Shown: piece after piece, positions 7,533 to 19,240 of the stretch
Position numbering within the stretch: the stretch's first letter is position 1
Layout: the number at the start of each line of letters is the position of its first letter
Assembly (NCBI RefSeq): GCF_009740395.1
Contig: NZ_WOXT01000005.1
Coordinates: 215,552 to 279,551, forward strand
Direction: 5' to 3'
From: Noviluteimonas gilva
GTDB taxonomy: Bacteria > Pseudomonadota > Gammaproteobacteria > Xanthomonadales > Xanthomonadaceae
DNA: 64,000 bases
Translations under genes and position numbers: made by a program
The notes under the pieces: model-generated
Databases searched by the model: none
Told to the model about the DNA's origin: nothing
The model's input: the letters and a program-made list of their open reading frames with translations, nothing else

Positions 7533-9266
7533 ATGTCGTCGTCCGTCACCGCTTACAGCGACATTCCGCGCAGCGAGGACTTCCTCGGGCACCCCAAGGG
7601 CGTCTTCGTCTGCTTCTTCACCGAGATGTGGGAGCGCTTCTCGTTCTACGGGATGAAGGCGCTGCTGTTGCTGTACCTGCTGAAGCACCACGGCTTCGAC
7701 GACGACGCGGGTTACGACCTGATCGGCGCCTACGGCGGCCTGGTCTACGCGGTGCCGGTGATCGGCGGCCTGCTCGCCGACCGTTGGCTCGGGATGCGCA
7801 AGGCGGTCGTGCTCGGCGGCATTTTGCTTTGCCTCGGGCACCTGGGCATGGCGGTCGAAGGCGACCAGGCGCGCATGGTGAATGGCGTGATGGTGCGCGA
7901 CGCCGGCGCGCTGCAGGTGTTCTACGGATCGCTCGCGCTGATCATCATGGGCGTGGGCTTCCTCAAGCCGAACATCTCGACGATCGTCGGCAAGCTCTAC
8001 GCCGAAGACGATCCGCGCCGCGATTCGGGTTTCACCCTCTTCTATGCGGGCATCAATGTCGGCGGCCTGTTCGCGGGATTGATCTGCGCGTTCCTCGGCG
8101 AGACCTACGGTTGGCGATACGGCTTCGGCGCGGCGGGCGTGGGCATGCTCGCGGGCCTGGCGATGTTCCTGTGGGGACAGAAGTATTTGCATGGCCACGC
8201 GGAGCCGCGTGATCCGGGCGCGTTGCGCGCGCGCGTGGCGGGCATCTCGCGCGAGTGGTGGATCTACCTGGGTTCGTTCGCCGGCGTGGCGGTGGTGTGG
8301 CAATTGATCCAGACCACGCGCGCGGTGCATTGGTCGATGCACGTCGTGGCCGCGCTGTTTTTCGCGTGGTTCCTCTGGTACGTCATCGCGCGCTGCACGC
8401 GCGAGCAACGCCAGCAGATGATGGCGCTGCTGGTCAGCATCCTCGGCGTGCTGGTGTTCTTCACCCTGTACGAGCAGACCTACGGCTCATGGCTGACGTT
8501 CACCGATCGCCTGATGACCAAGGACATGTTCCCGTCGTTGGTGAGCGATGCGAGCGGCACGCTGCCGTGGTCGATCTGGCTGATGGCGGGTTCGCCGATC
8601 CTGATCGTGATGGCGTTGCGCGCGAGCGATGCGGGGCAGCGCGGTTTTGCACGCGCGCTGGTCGCCCTCTGGGTGGTCGCGATGGCGGTCGCGTGTTTCC
8701 GCGACGTGGTGCTGGTGCCGCAGACCGCCGGGTCGCTGACCTTCCTGGGCTCGTTCTTCGTCGTTCTGCTCTCGCCGATCTTCGCGTGGCTGTGGCCGTG
8801 GCTGGAAAAGCGCGGCGCGAATCCGAGCAAACCGTTGAAGAGCGCGATCGGGTTGTTGTTCGCGGCCTTGTCGTTCCTGCCCCTGCTGGCGGCGGCGCAG
8901 ACCGTTGGGCCGAATGCGATGGCGAGCGTGTGGTGGCTGGTGCTCGCCTACTTCCTGCTCGAGGTCGGCGAGATGTGCCTGTCACCGATCGGACTGTCGG
9001 CGGTGACGCAGTTGTCCGTCGCGAAAGTCGTGGGCTTGATGATGGGCGGCTTCTGGCTCGCGACGGCGTATTCGGAAGTGCTGGCGGCCTCGTTCGGCAA
9101 GCTGGCGTCGATCGAGATTCCCGAAGGCGGCGCGATCGATGTCGTCGATGCCGCGGGGCGCTACGCGCACCTGTTCCAGCTGATGCTGTGGATCGGCATC
9201 GGATCCGCGGTGGTGTTCCTCGTGATCACGCCGCTGTTGAAGCGGTGGATGCACGGCGTCAAATAA
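7533..9266 (+). CDS. POT family peptide:proton symporter
   Basis: A 577-residue MFS transporter of the proton-dependent oligopeptide family. The N-terminal signature is clear: GHPKGVFVCFFTEMWERFSFYGMKALL carries the ExxER-type motif, and GVGFLKPNISTIVGKLY and FTLFYAGINVGG are the classic POT motifs. About 12-14 membrane segments follow. It imports di- and tripeptides with protons. It is transcribed divergently from the OPT-peptidase operon. Its last eight bases overlap the 3' end of the convergent rmlD. The start has a GGGGGGAGCC ribosome binding site eight bases upstream. Confidence 0.94.
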   Translation: MSSSVTAYSDIPRSEDFLGHPKGVFVCFFTEMWERFSFYGMKALLLLYLLKHHGFDDDAGYDLIGAYGGLVYAVPVIGGLLADRWLGMRKAVVLGGILLCLGHLGMAVEGDQARMVNGVMVRDAGALQVFYGSLALIIMGVGFLKPNISTIVGKLYAEDDPRRDSGFTLFYAGINVGGLFAGLICAFLGETYGWRYGFGAAGVGMLAGLAMFLWGQKYLHGHAEPRDPGALRARVAGISREWWIYLGSFAGVAVVWQLIQTTRAVHWSMHVVAALFFAWFLWYVIARCTREQRQQMMALLVSILGVLVFFTLYEQTYGSWLTFTDRLMTKDMFPSLVSDASGTLPWSIWLMAGSPILIVMALRASDAGQRGFARALVALWVVAMAVACFRDVVLVPQTAGSLTFLGSFFVVLLSPIFAWLWPWLEKRGANPSKPLKSAIGLLFAALSFLPLLAAAQTVGPNAMASVWWLVLAYFLLEVGEMCLSPIGLSAVTQLSVAKVVGLMMGGFWLATAYSEVLAASFGKLASIEIPEGGAIDVVDAAGRYAHLFQLMLWIGIGSAVVFLVITPLLKRWMHGVK

Positions 9267-10161
9267 CGGGCTGCATCCGGTCGAGCGTGGCGTCGAGCGC
9301 CGCGCGCCAATCGGGCAACGCAATGCCGAAGTCACGCTGCACGGCGGTGGTGTCGAGCACCGAATACGCCGGACGCGCGGCGGGCGTGGGGTAATCGGAC
9401 GTCGGGATCGGCACGACGCGCGGTGCCTTCGCGAGCAACCCGCGTGCAACGGCGCCTTCGAAGATCGCGGTCGCGAATCCGTGCCAACTCGTCTTGCCGG
9501 TCGTCGCCAGGTGCCACAACCCGGTGCGGCGCACGGGTGCGCGCAACACCTGCGCGGTGACGTCGGCGAGCAGCCATGCGGGCGTCGGCGTGCCAACCTG
9601 GTCGTCGACGACGCGCAGTTCGTCGCGTTCGGCACCGACGCGCAGCATCGTGCGCAGGAAATTGTGGCCGTGCACGTCGTACACCCACGCCGTGCGGAAG
9701 ATCGCGTAGCGTGCGCCGCTTTGCTCGATCGCGAGCTCGCCGGTGCGCTTGGAAATGCCGTAGACGCCGAGCGGCGCGGTGACATCGTCCTCGCGATACG
9801 GGCGCTTGCCTTGTCCGTCGAAAACGTAGTCCGTCGAGTAATGCACGAAGTACGCACCGCGCGCGGCGCACGCGGCCGCGATGCGGGCCGGCGCCTGCGC
9901 GTTGATGCGATGCGCGAGGTCGGGTTCGGATTCGGCGCGGTCGACCGCCGTGTGCGCGGTGGCGTTGACGACGATGTCGGGCGCGACGCGCGCGATCAGC
10001 GCATCGATCGACTCGAGGTCGGTGAGGTCGAGGGCTTCGCACACCGTGCCATCAGCGAGCGTGCCGCCGCGCGAGGTGACGACGAGATCGCCCAGCGGCG
10101 CGAGCGTGCCGCGCAGGCGTCGCCCGAGCTGGCCATCGCCGCCGAGGAGCAGGACGGTCAT
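9259..10161 (-). CDS. rmlD: dTDP-4-dehydrorhamnose reductase RmlD
   Basis: Last step of dTDP-L-rhamnose synthesis: NADPH-dependent reduction of dTDP-4-dehydro-L-rhamnose. The 300-residue protein begins [16 protein letters not shown], with the Rossmann GxxGxxG-type motif. It has the active-site region YSTDYVFDGQGKRPYREDD and the SDR YxxxK in YGISKRTGELAIE. The ATG overlaps the rmlC stop by four bases. The longer open frame is the upstream rmlC region out of phase and was trimmed. It is the last gene of rmlBACD. Its 3' end overlaps that of the convergent POT gene. Confidence 0.95.
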   Translation of the reverse strand: MTVLLLGGDGQLGRRLRGTLAPLGDLVVTSRGGTLADGTVCEALDLTDLESIDALIARVAPDIVVNATAHTAVDRAESEPDLAHRINAQAPARIAAACAARGAYFVHYSTDYVFDGQGKRPYREDDVTAPLGVYGISKRTGELAIEQSGARYAIFRTAWVYDVHGHNFLRTMLRVGAERDELRVVDDQVGTPTPAWLLADVTAQVLRAPVRRTGLWHLATTGKTSWHGFATAIFEGAVARGLLAKAPRVVPIPTSDYPTPAARPAYSVLDTTAVQRDFGIALPDWRAALDATLDRMQPVI

Positions 10162-10718
10162 GGCGCGGTGTAAATCGGCAAGCGCTCCTGCGCGACGTCG
10201 GCGAGGAACGGCGCGTTCGCATCCTTCTCCGACAGCGACGGATGCCCGATCGGCCAGTCGATCGCGATCTGCGCGTCGTTCCAGCGCAGGCTGGCATCGG
10301 CGGCCTTGTCGTACGGCGCGGTGCACAGATAGCTGAAGAGCGCGCGTTCGGACAGCACCGCGAACCCGTGCGCGAAACCCTCCGGTACCCAGAAGTGGCG
10401 CTTGTTGTCGGCGCTGAGGATCACGCCGGTGTATTGGCCGAAGGTCGGGGAGCCGCGGCGGATGTCGACCGCGACGTCGTACACCTCGCCTTCCAGCACG
10501 CTCACCAGCTTGCCCTGCGGATTCGGCCACTGATAGTGCAGGCCACGCAGGACGCCACGACTGGACGACGACACATTGCTCTGCATGAAGTGCGTCGGCA
10601 AACCGAGTGCACCGAAGCGTTCGGCGTTCCAGGCTTCATAGAAGAAGCCGCGCGCGTCGCCCCACACCGCGGGTTCGATCACGACACAGCCGGGCAATCC
10701 GGTTTCGACGACTTTCAT
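10158..10718 (-). CDS. rmlC: dTDP-4-dehydrorhamnose 3,5-epimerase RmlC
   Basis: Converts dTDP-4-keto-6-deoxy-D-glucose to the L-lyxo epimer. The 186-residue cupin starts [21 protein letters not shown] and shows family blocks [22 protein letters not shown] (catalytic His), [16 protein letters not shown] and [11 protein letters not shown]. Length matches the family. Both ends overlap neighbours by four bases (rmlA stop and rmlD start), consistent with one polycistronic unit. Confidence 0.95.
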   Translation of the reverse strand: MKVVETGLPGCVVIEPAVWGDARGFFYEAWNAERFGALGLPTHFMQSNVSSSSRGVLRGLHYQWPNPQGKLVSVLEGEVYDVAVDIRRGSPTFGQYTGVILSADNKRHFWVPEGFAHGFAVLSERALFSYLCTAPYDKAADASLRWNDAQIAIDWPIGHPSLSEKDANAPFLADVAQERLPIYTAP

Positions 10719-11620
10719 TCGACGCGTCCGTGTTCCAGCAGGCTGAGCAGGTATTGTCCGTAGCCGTTCTTCGCGAGCGGCTTCGCCAGCGCCTCGAGCT
10801 GCGCGCGATCGATCCACTTGTTGAAGTAGGCGATTTCTTCGGGGCAGCAGACGCGCAAGCCCTGGCGCTTTTCGATCGTCTCGATGTAGGTCGAAGCTTC
10901 GACCAGCGATTCGTGCGTGCCGGTGTCGAGCCAGGCGTAACCGCGACCGAGTTTCTCCAGGTGCAGGCGGCCCTGCTCCAGGTACACGCGGTTGAGGTCG
11001 GTGATTTCGAGTTCGCCGCGCGCCGACGGCTTGAGCTGCGCGGCGTACTCGCTGGCGTTGCCGTCGTAGAAGTACAGGCCGGTGACGGCGTAGTTCGAAC
11101 GCGGCTTGGCGGGCTTTTCTTCCAGGCCGACGACGCGGCCGTCGGTGTCGAACTCGGCGACGCCGTAGCGCTCCGGATCGCGCACCCAGTAACCGAAGAC
11201 CGTCGCGGCATCGTCGGTGCGATCGTCCGCGCGCTGCAACAGCTCCGTCAGGCCGTGCCCGTAGAAGATGTTGTCGCCCAGGACCAGGCAGCTCGGCTTG
11301 CCGTCGACGAACTCGCGGCCGATCAGATACGCCTGCGCCAGGCCATCGGGGCTGGGCTGCACGGCGTACTCGATGTTCATGCCCCACTGCGAACCGTCGC
11401 CGATCAGGTTCTGGAACAGGGCCTGCTCGTGCGGCGTGTTGATGATCAGCACGTCGCGGATCCCGGCGAGCATCAGCACGCTCAGCGGGTAATAGATCAT
11501 CGGCTTGTCGAACACGGGCAGCAGCTGTTTGCTGATCGCCTTGGTGATCGGATACAGGCGCGTACCCGATCCGCCGGCGAGGATGATGCCCTTGCGGTTG
11601 GTCGTGCGCGCGGGCGTCAT
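10715..11620 (-). CDS. rmlA: Glucose-1-phosphate thymidylyltransferase RmlA
   Basis: Makes dTDP-glucose from dTTP and glucose-1-phosphate, the entry step of rhamnose synthesis. 301 residues. The N-terminal nucleotide-binding signature is [17 protein letters not shown], followed by [17 protein letters not shown], and the active-site block [14 protein letters not shown] is present. Length is close to the family norm of about 290-300. It overlaps rmlB (start side) and rmlC (end side) by four bases each. Confidence 0.96.
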   Translation of the reverse strand: MTPARTTNRKGIILAGGSGTRLYPITKAISKQLLPVFDKPMIYYPLSVLMLAGIRDVLIINTPHEQALFQNLIGDGSQWGMNIEYAVQPSPDGLAQAYLIGREFVDGKPSCLVLGDNIFYGHGLTELLQRADDRTDDAATVFGYWVRDPERYGVAEFDTDGRVVGLEEKPAKPRSNYAVTGLYFYDGNASEYAAQLKPSARGELEITDLNRVYLEQGRLHLEKLGRGYAWLDTGTHESLVEASTYIETIEKRQGLRVCCPEEIAYFNKWIDRAQLEALAKPLAKNGYGQYLLSLLEHGRVE

Positions 11621-12672
11621 GCGGCCGTCCCGATGCGTTCGAGGCGATAGCTGCCGTCGGTGACGCGACCGACCCAGTCCTGGTGCGCGAGGTACCAGTC
11701 GACGGTGTCGGCGATGCCTTGTTCGAAGGTGTGTTCGGGCTTCCAGCCGAGCTCGGCTTTCAGCTTGTCGGCGTCGATCGCGTAACGGCGGTCGTGGCCC
11801 GGACGATCGGCGACGAAGGTGATCTGCGTTTCGCGCTTCTTGCCGTCTTCGCGCGGGCGGCGTTCGTCGAGCAGCGCGCAGATGGTGCGCACGACATCGA
11901 TGTTCTGGCGTTCGGCATCGCCGCCGACGTTGTAGGTTTCGCCGACGCGGCCGCCTTCGAGCACGGCGCGGATCGCGGCGCAGTGGTCGCCGACATACAA
12001 CCAGTCGCGCACGTTCTTGCCGTCGCCGTACACCGGCAGCGGCTCACCGGCGAGCGCGCGCGCGATGATCAGCGGGATGAGTTTTTCCGGGAACTGGTAC
12101 GGCCCGTAGTTGTTCGAGCAATTGGTCGTGAGGACCGGCAAGCCGTAGGTGTGGTGGAAGGCGCGGACCAGGTGGTCGGAAGCGGCCTTCGATGCGGAGT
12201 ACGGCGAGTTCGGCGCGTACGGCGTGGTCTCGGTGAACTTGCCGGTCTCGCCGAGCGAGCCGTAGACCTCGTCGGTGGAAACATGCAGGAAGCGGAAGGC
12301 GGACTTCGCGTCGCCCTGCAACGCCTTCCAGTAATCGCGCGCGGATTCCAGCAAGGCCAGCGTGCCGACGACGTTGGTCTGCACGAATGCCGCCGGGCCG
12401 TCGATGGAGCGATCGACGTGGCTCTCGGCCGCGAAGTTGATCACCGCGTCGGGCGCGTGTTCGCGCAGCAGGCGGTCGACCAGCGCGCGATCGCCGATGT
12501 CGCCTTCCACGAACACGTGGTTCGCGTTGCCGGAAAGCGGCGCCAGCGTGTCGACGTTGCCCGCGTAGGTCAACGCGTCGAGGTTCACCACGCGCACGCC
12601 GCGGCGCACCGCGTCGAGTACGAAATTACCGCCGATGAAACCGGCACCGCCGGTCACCAACCAGGTCGTCAC
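11617..12672 (-). CDS. rmlB: dTDP-glucose 4,6-dehydratase RmlB
   Basis: Second step of dTDP-rhamnose synthesis, an NAD-dependent SDR enzyme. A GTG start at 12672 is chosen because GGAGG lies a few bases upstream and the product begins (M)[17 protein letters not shown] with no extra residues; length 351 fits the family. Visible motifs are GGAGFIGG (NAD binding), the active-site STDEVYG, and [14 protein letters not shown] with the catalytic Tyr and Lys. It is the first gene of rmlBACD, 120 bases downstream of ssb on the same strand. Confidence 0.95.
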   Translation of the reverse strand: MTTWLVTGGAGFIGGNFVLDAVRRGVRVVNLDALTYAGNVDTLAPLSGNANHVFVEGDIGDRALVDRLLREHAPDAVINFAAESHVDRSIDGPAAFVQTNVVGTLALLESARDYWKALQGDAKSAFRFLHVSTDEVYGSLGETGKFTETTPYAPNSPYSASKAASDHLVRAFHHTYGLPVLTTNCSNNYGPYQFPEKLIPLIIARALAGEPLPVYGDGKNVRDWLYVGDHCAAIRAVLEGGRVGETYNVGGDAERQNIDVVRTICALLDERRPREDGKKRETQITFVADRPGHDRRYAIDADKLKAELGWKPEHTFEQGIADTVDWYLAHQDWVGRVTDGSYRLERIGTAA

Positions 12673-12757
12673 ATCAGCCTCCAGTGCCTTGCTGTGTCGC
12701 CGCCCCGTCCGGCGTTCAGAAACGACCCCTCTCCCGGGCCGCGTGTGTTGCATCGAT

Positions 12758-12786
12758 GCCGCCCGCGACTTCAGGCCGCGGGCGGC
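12758..12786 (-). terminator. Stem-loop after ssb
   Basis: GCCGCCCGCG, a 9-base loop, then CGCGGGCGGC: a perfect 10-bp stem starting six bases past the ssb stop. There is no T-tract, so termination is unproven; it may only partly separate ssb from rmlBACD. Confidence 0.45.
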
Positions 12787-12792
12787 GAGGAA

Positions 12793-13299
12793 TCAGAACG
12801 GGATGTCGTCGTCGGCGAAGTCGTCGCCGAAGTCGCGCGCGGCCGGGCCGGCCGGTGCCGAATCACGACGCGGCGCGCCTTCCTGGCGCTGCGGAGGCGC
12901 GGAACGCTGCGGACGCTCGGCGCGACTGCCGCCGCCACCACCGCCGCCACCGCCACCGCCTTCGCTGCGGCCGCCGAGCATCTGCATCTCATCGGCCACG
13001 ATGTCGGTGAAGTACTTCTCGACGCCGTCCTGGCCGGTGAACTTGTCGTAGCGGATCGAGCCTTCGACGTAGACCGACGAGCCCTTGCGCAGGTATTCGC
13101 CGGCGATCTCGCCGAGCTTCCCGAAGAACTTCACCCGGTGCCACTCGGTGCGCTCCTGGGTGTTGCCGTCCTTGTCCTTGCGCACGCTGGTCGTGGCGAG
13201 GCTGATCGAGGTGACGGCCATGCCGCCCTGCGTGTACTTGGTTTCGGGGTCGTTGCCGAGATTGCCGACCAGGATCACCTTGTTGATGCCACGTGCCAT
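12793..13299 (-). CDS. ssb: Single-stranded DNA-binding protein SSB
   Basis: 168 residues beginning [22 protein letters not shown]. Residues 1-110 form the OB fold ([41 protein letters not shown]). They are followed by a Gly-rich disordered linker with a long glycine run, and the conserved acidic tip DDDIPF that recruits DNA repair and replication partners. The longer frame upstream of 13299 has no SSB homology and was dropped. A stem-loop follows the stop codon. Confidence 0.97.
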   Translation of the reverse strand: MARGINKVILVGNLGNDPETKYTQGGMAVTSISLATTSVRKDKDGNTQERTEWHRVKFFGKLGEIAGEYLRKGSSVYVEGSIRYDKFTGQDGVEKYFTDIVADEMQMLGGRSEGGGGGGGGGGGSRAERPQRSAPPQRQEGAPRRDSAPAGPAARDFGDDFADDDIPF

Positions 13300-13836
13300 G
13301 GAATGCGTGTCCTCGAATGCGGGTTGGGTACGGCCGGTCGCGGGGGCCGGCTGGCCAGTGGCACATGGTACCAGCGGCCGGGGACGCCGCCTGCCGACCT
13401 GTCGGCGGATTCGCATGTGGCTCTCCGACCCGTCGCTGGCGGGGCCCGCCATCGCGCATCCCGCGCCGGGTCGCGCCGGGGCGATGCGCCCGCGGCCCGC
13501 GCCGATCCGGGCCCCATCGCCCCCCAACGCGTCCACGGCGCGATGCGAAATACGCTCGCTTCGAACAAACGCAGCTTGCGCATCGATGAATCAGCGCGGA
13601 TGCGGACAGGAAACGTCTCCACTCCGCAAATGTTCGGACGACGTTCGTTTCGTCGACTCCGCGCTTGCCTTCTAATCCGCGCCTTCGCGATGTCGCCCCT
13701 GTGCGACACACGTGCCCCTTGGTGCAGATCTGCATCGCGTGCCGTCGTCCACGGCGATCGCGTGCCTAGAATCGGATCGCATGCGATCGCGGGGGCGCGC
13801 TCGCTCGCCACCTTCGTTCAACCCAGGGCCAGATCC
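13300..13836. other. 537-base non-coding gap between divergent ssb and response regulator
   Basis: No open frame here resembles a real gene. It should hold the ssb promoter (minus strand) and the regulator promoter (plus strand). It contains a perfect 14-bp palindrome at 13775-13788 and a TAGAAT just before it. I see no LexA-type box and no RNA gene. Confidence 0.6.
13767..13788 (+). promoter_or_regulatory. Possible -10 box plus 14-bp palindrome upstream of the response regulator
   Basis: TAGAAT at 13767-13772 is followed directly by the perfect palindrome GATCGCATGCGATC (13775-13788), about where transcription would begin, 50-60 bases before the start codon. The arrangement suits a repressor or autoregulatory site, but no good -35 is visible. 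Confidence 0.35.
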
Positions 13837-14457
13837 ATGTATCGAGTGATCATCGTCGACGACCACCCCATGGTCTCGGCCGCACTGAAAGACCTGCTGG
13901 AAACCAACGAGACCTTCGAAGTCGTCGCCGTGCACGACAACGGCGGCGCGGCACTGTCGGCGGTGCGCACGTTGCAACCCGATCTGTTGATCATCGACTT
14001 GGGCGTGCCCGTGCTCGGCGGCGTCGAAGTGATCTCGCGCCTGCGCGCAGGCGGTTCGGGCGTCGGCATCCTCGTCGTGTCGGGTGGCGAAGCGCACGAA
14101 AGCGGCCTGCGTGCGCTGCGCGCCGGCGCCAACGGCTTCGTGCACAAGACCGATGCGATGAGCGAGATCGCGATGGCCGCGCTCGTGGTCGCGCGCGGCA
14201 AGTCCTACTTCAACCAGGAACTGCTGGTGCTCGCAGGCGATGGCCAGACCGACGGCCGTCCGGTCACGCGCCTGACCGAGCGCGAGTTCGAAGTCTTCCG
14301 CTGCCTCGTCGCCGGCCAGTCCAACCGCGACATCGGCGAACACATGCGCCTGAGCAACAAGACCGTCAGTGCGTACAAGATGAAGATCATGCGCAAGCTC
14401 GGCGCACGCAACATCCGCGACCTCATCGAGCTCGCGCGCGAAACCGATTCGGCATAA
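13837..14457 (+). CDS. LuxR/NarL-type response regulator (orphan)
   Basis: 206 residues. The receiver domain (1-120) starts MYRVIIVDDHPMVSAAL with the acidic pair, has the phosphoacceptor Asp in LLIIDLGVPVLGG, the conserved Ser in LVVSGG and Lys in FVHKTD. The C-terminal LuxR helix-turn-helix has LTEREFEVFRCLVAGQSNRDIGEHM and LSNKTVSAYKMKIMRKLG. It is a DNA-binding transcription regulator. No histidine kinase is adjacent, so its input is unknown. A convergent PilZ gene follows. Confidence 0.9.
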   Translation: MYRVIIVDDHPMVSAALKDLLETNETFEVVAVHDNGGAALSAVRTLQPDLLIIDLGVPVLGGVEVISRLRAGGSGVGILVVSGGEAHESGLRALRAGANGFVHKTDAMSEIAMAALVVARGKSYFNQELLVLAGDGQTDGRPVTRLTEREFEVFRCLVAGQSNRDIGEHMRLSNKTVSAYKMKIMRKLGARNIRDLIELARETDSA

Positions 14458-14472
14458 GCAAGCGCTGCCGGA

Positions 14473-14799
14473 TCACACCGCGCCGGCAGCTTCCATCAGG
14501 CGTCCGATCTCGGCGTCCTGCTCGGGGTCGAACCGCAGGCCCATGTGGTCGACCGCCACCCACGCCACGTGCGTCTGCAGCGTGACCGAATCGCTGTCGG
14601 GCACGTCGAAGAACATGCGCAGTTGCGTGCCGTCCGCCGGCGTCCAGCCCGGCACGAGGTCCACGCGCGCGCCGCCTTCGGAAAGATCGAGGATGTACCC
14701 CTCGTGCGAATGTCCGTTGGGCGCGACGAGCACCGCGCACAACACGTTGAACCGAGCGTGCTTGCGCTTGTCGGCGGCGACGGCGGCAGAGGTTTCCAT
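14473..14799 (-). CDS. PilZ domain protein (c-di-GMP receptor)
   Basis: 108 residues, a stand-alone PilZ domain. The N-terminal RKHARFNV supplies the RxxxR-type loop and DLSEGGARV the (D/N)xSxxG motif; together these bind c-di-GMP in the family. GLRF near the end matches the final strand. Such single-domain proteins act as c-di-GMP-responsive adaptors for motility, adhesion or exopolysaccharide. It is convergent with the orphan response regulator and downstream of gcvP on the same strand; neither neighbour defines its target. Confidence 0.85.
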   Translation of the reverse strand: METSAAVAADKRKHARFNVLCAVLVAPNGHSHEGYILDLSEGGARVDLVPGWTPADGTQLRMFFDVPDSDSVTLQTHVAWVAVDHMGLRFDPEQDAEIGRLMEAAGAV

Positions 14800-14951
14800 G
14801 CACGGATGCTAGCGCTGCATTGCGCCATTCGTGACGAGCGCGTACGACGAGGCGTCGGCAGGCACGCCGCCCGGACCGGCGGCGCGCTGCAGGGGAAGGA
14901 CGGTCGTTCGCGGGGCCGGCATTGCGCACTGCACAACGCCGGCCGTTGCCG

Positions 14952-17810
<2,859 letters not shown>

Positions 17811-17841
17811 GGGCGCGCCTTGGGAAAATAGGGCGCCCCAT

Positions 17842-18055
17842 CTGTCTATTCGCCTGAGAGCGTTACTCCTTCGGCGGGCCGGGGACGGGTTCGCATACAG
17901 GGTCGCGCGGCCGGATGGGGGAGGATCTCCGGGACGCACGGTGCGAGACCGCCGGTCACTTTTCAGATTGTGTCTGCCGCGAGGTCCTTTTGCCTGAGAG
18001 TTTCCGGGGCGGTTGCTCCTTCGGCGCCGGCACTGGGCCGGTCTCTCCCACGCGA
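17842..18055 (-). ncRNA. Tandem glycine riboswitch
   Basis: In the gcvP leader, two glycine aptamers read on the minus strand. The first runs from about 18055 to 17985: GGGAGAGACC, then GCGCCGAAGGAGCAA, then AACTCTCAGGCAAAAGGACC. The second runs from about 17955 to 17842: GGAGATCC, then GCCGAAGGAGTAACGC, then CTCTCAGGCGAATAGACAG. The repeated GCCGAAGGAG...CTCTCAGGC core is diagnostic. Glycine binding normally switches on cleavage-system expression. The leader ends about 30 bases before the gcvP ATG; I see no clear intrinsic terminator, so control may act on translation. Confidence 0.93.
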
Positions 18056-18140
18056 CAGGTGCTGCTAAATAAAGCCCGCGAATGGTCTCATGCCCCCACC
18101 CCGCGCGGCAAACGCGGGACCGTGAATGTGTGGGCCTGCC

Positions 18141-18146
18141 TATAAT
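18141..18146 (+). promoter_or_regulatory. Probable -10 box of ispB
   Basis: Consensus TATAAT, 36 bases before the GTG proposed as the ispB start. It overlaps the first base of an in-frame TTG at 18146, arguing that the TTG is not the start. The -35 region is poor. Confidence 0.5.
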
Positions 18147-18181
18147 TGCCGCCCGCCCCCGCCGCCCTGCCCGCCTCCGAC

Positions 18182-19177
18182 GTGAACGCAGCCCCCGACC
18201 GCAGCCTCCCCGACCTGCCCGCGATCCAGGCCCTCGCGCAGGAGGACATGGCCGCCGTCGATGCGCTGATCCGAAAGCGCCTGGCCTCCGACGTCGTCCT
18301 GATCAACCAGGTCAGTGAGTACATCATCGGCGCCGGCGGCAAGCGCCTGCGCCCGATGTTGCTGTTGCTCGCCGCGCGCGCGCTCGGCCATCGCGGCCCG
18401 CATGCGCACCAGCTCGCGGCGGTGGTCGAGTTCATCCACACCGCGACCTTGCTGCACGACGACGTGGTCGACGAATCCGATCTGCGCCGCGGCCGCCGCA
18501 CGGCCAATGCGGTGTGGGGCAACGCCGCGAGCGTGCTCGTCGGCGACTTCCTGTATTCGCGCAGCTTCCAGCTGATGGTCGAACTCGACCGCATGGAAGT
18601 CATGCGCATCCTCGCCGACACGACCAACCAGATCGCCGAAGGCGAAGTGCTGCAGCTGCTGCACGTGCGCAACCCCGACACCGACGAAGCCGCCTACCTG
18701 CGCGTCATCGAGCGCAAGACGGCCGTCCTGTTCGCCGCCGCCACGCGCCTGGGCGCGCTGCTCGCCGGCGCGGATGCGAAGACCTGCGATGCCATGCACG
18801 AATACGGCCTGCAGCTCGGCTACGCCTTCCAGATCGCCGACGACGTGCTCGACTACGCCGCCGACGCCGACGCGCTGGGCAAGAACCTCGGCGACGATCT
18901 CGCCGAAGGCAAGGCCACGCTGCCGTTGATCCACGCGATCGCGCACAGCGATGCGCCCACGCGTGCCGCGCTGCGCAACGCCGTCGAACATGGCGACGTC
19001 GATGCGATGCCGCAGGTGGTCGCCGCGATCAACGCGACGGGCGGGCTGGAATACAGCCGCGGGCGCGCGTTCGAATTCGCGCAGGCCGCGGAAGCGGCGC
19101 TCGACGGGATGCCGTCGAACGTCGCGGTGGATGCGTTGCGGGGGTTGGCGCGGTATGCGGTGTCGCGGGATCGCTAG
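18182..19177 (+). CDS. ispB: Octaprenyl/polyprenyl diphosphate synthase
   Basis: Long-chain trans-prenyltransferase that builds the ubiquinone side chain. 331 residues from a GTG at 18182; an in-frame TTG at 18146 is rejected because it sits in a TATAAT box. An ATG at 18248 ([12 protein letters not shown]) is a shorter alternative. Two Asp-rich motifs are intact: [15 protein letters not shown] and [29 protein letters not shown] is the substrate-binding block. It diverges from the glycine-riboswitch leader of gcvP and converges on a dienelactone hydrolase-like gene across a double stem-loop. Confidence 0.93.
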   Translation: MNAAPDRSLPDLPAIQALAQEDMAAVDALIRKRLASDVVLINQVSEYIIGAGGKRLRPMLLLLAARALGHRGPHAHQLAAVVEFIHTATLLHDDVVDESDLRRGRRTANAVWGNAASVLVGDFLYSRSFQLMVELDRMEVMRILADTTNQIAEGEVLQLLHVRNPDTDEAAYLRVIERKTAVLFAAATRLGALLAGADAKTCDAMHEYGLQLGYAFQIADDVLDYAADADALGKNLGDDLAEGKATLPLIHAIAHSDAPTRAALRNAVEHGDVDAMPQVVAAINATGGLEYSRGRAFEFAQAAEAALDGMPSNVAVDALRGLARYAVSRDR

Positions 19178-19183
19178 TGCGTT

Positions 19184-19232
19184 ATCCCCCTCGAGCGCGC
19201 TTTGCGCGCTCGATCCCCCTTGGAAGGGGGAT
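19184..19232. repeat. Double stem-loop between convergent genes
   Basis: CGAGCGCGC-TTT-GCGCGCTCG (19192-19212) is followed directly by ATCCCCCTT-GG-AAGGGGGAT (19213-19232). ATCCCCCT also occurs just before the first stem (19184-19191), so alternative foldings exist. Lying between two gene ends, it probably works as a bidirectional terminator or a REP-like element. Confidence 0.6.
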
Positions 19233-19240
19233 GAAGGCCG

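Noticed and set aside
7404..8408. N-terminal extension of the OPT transporter
   Set aside because: The extra 335 codons lie antisense to the POT gene and are hydrophilic and unrelated to the OPT family.
18146..18181. TTG start for ispB at 18146
   Set aside because: The TTG overlaps the end of a TATAAT box, so it would be at or before the transcription start.
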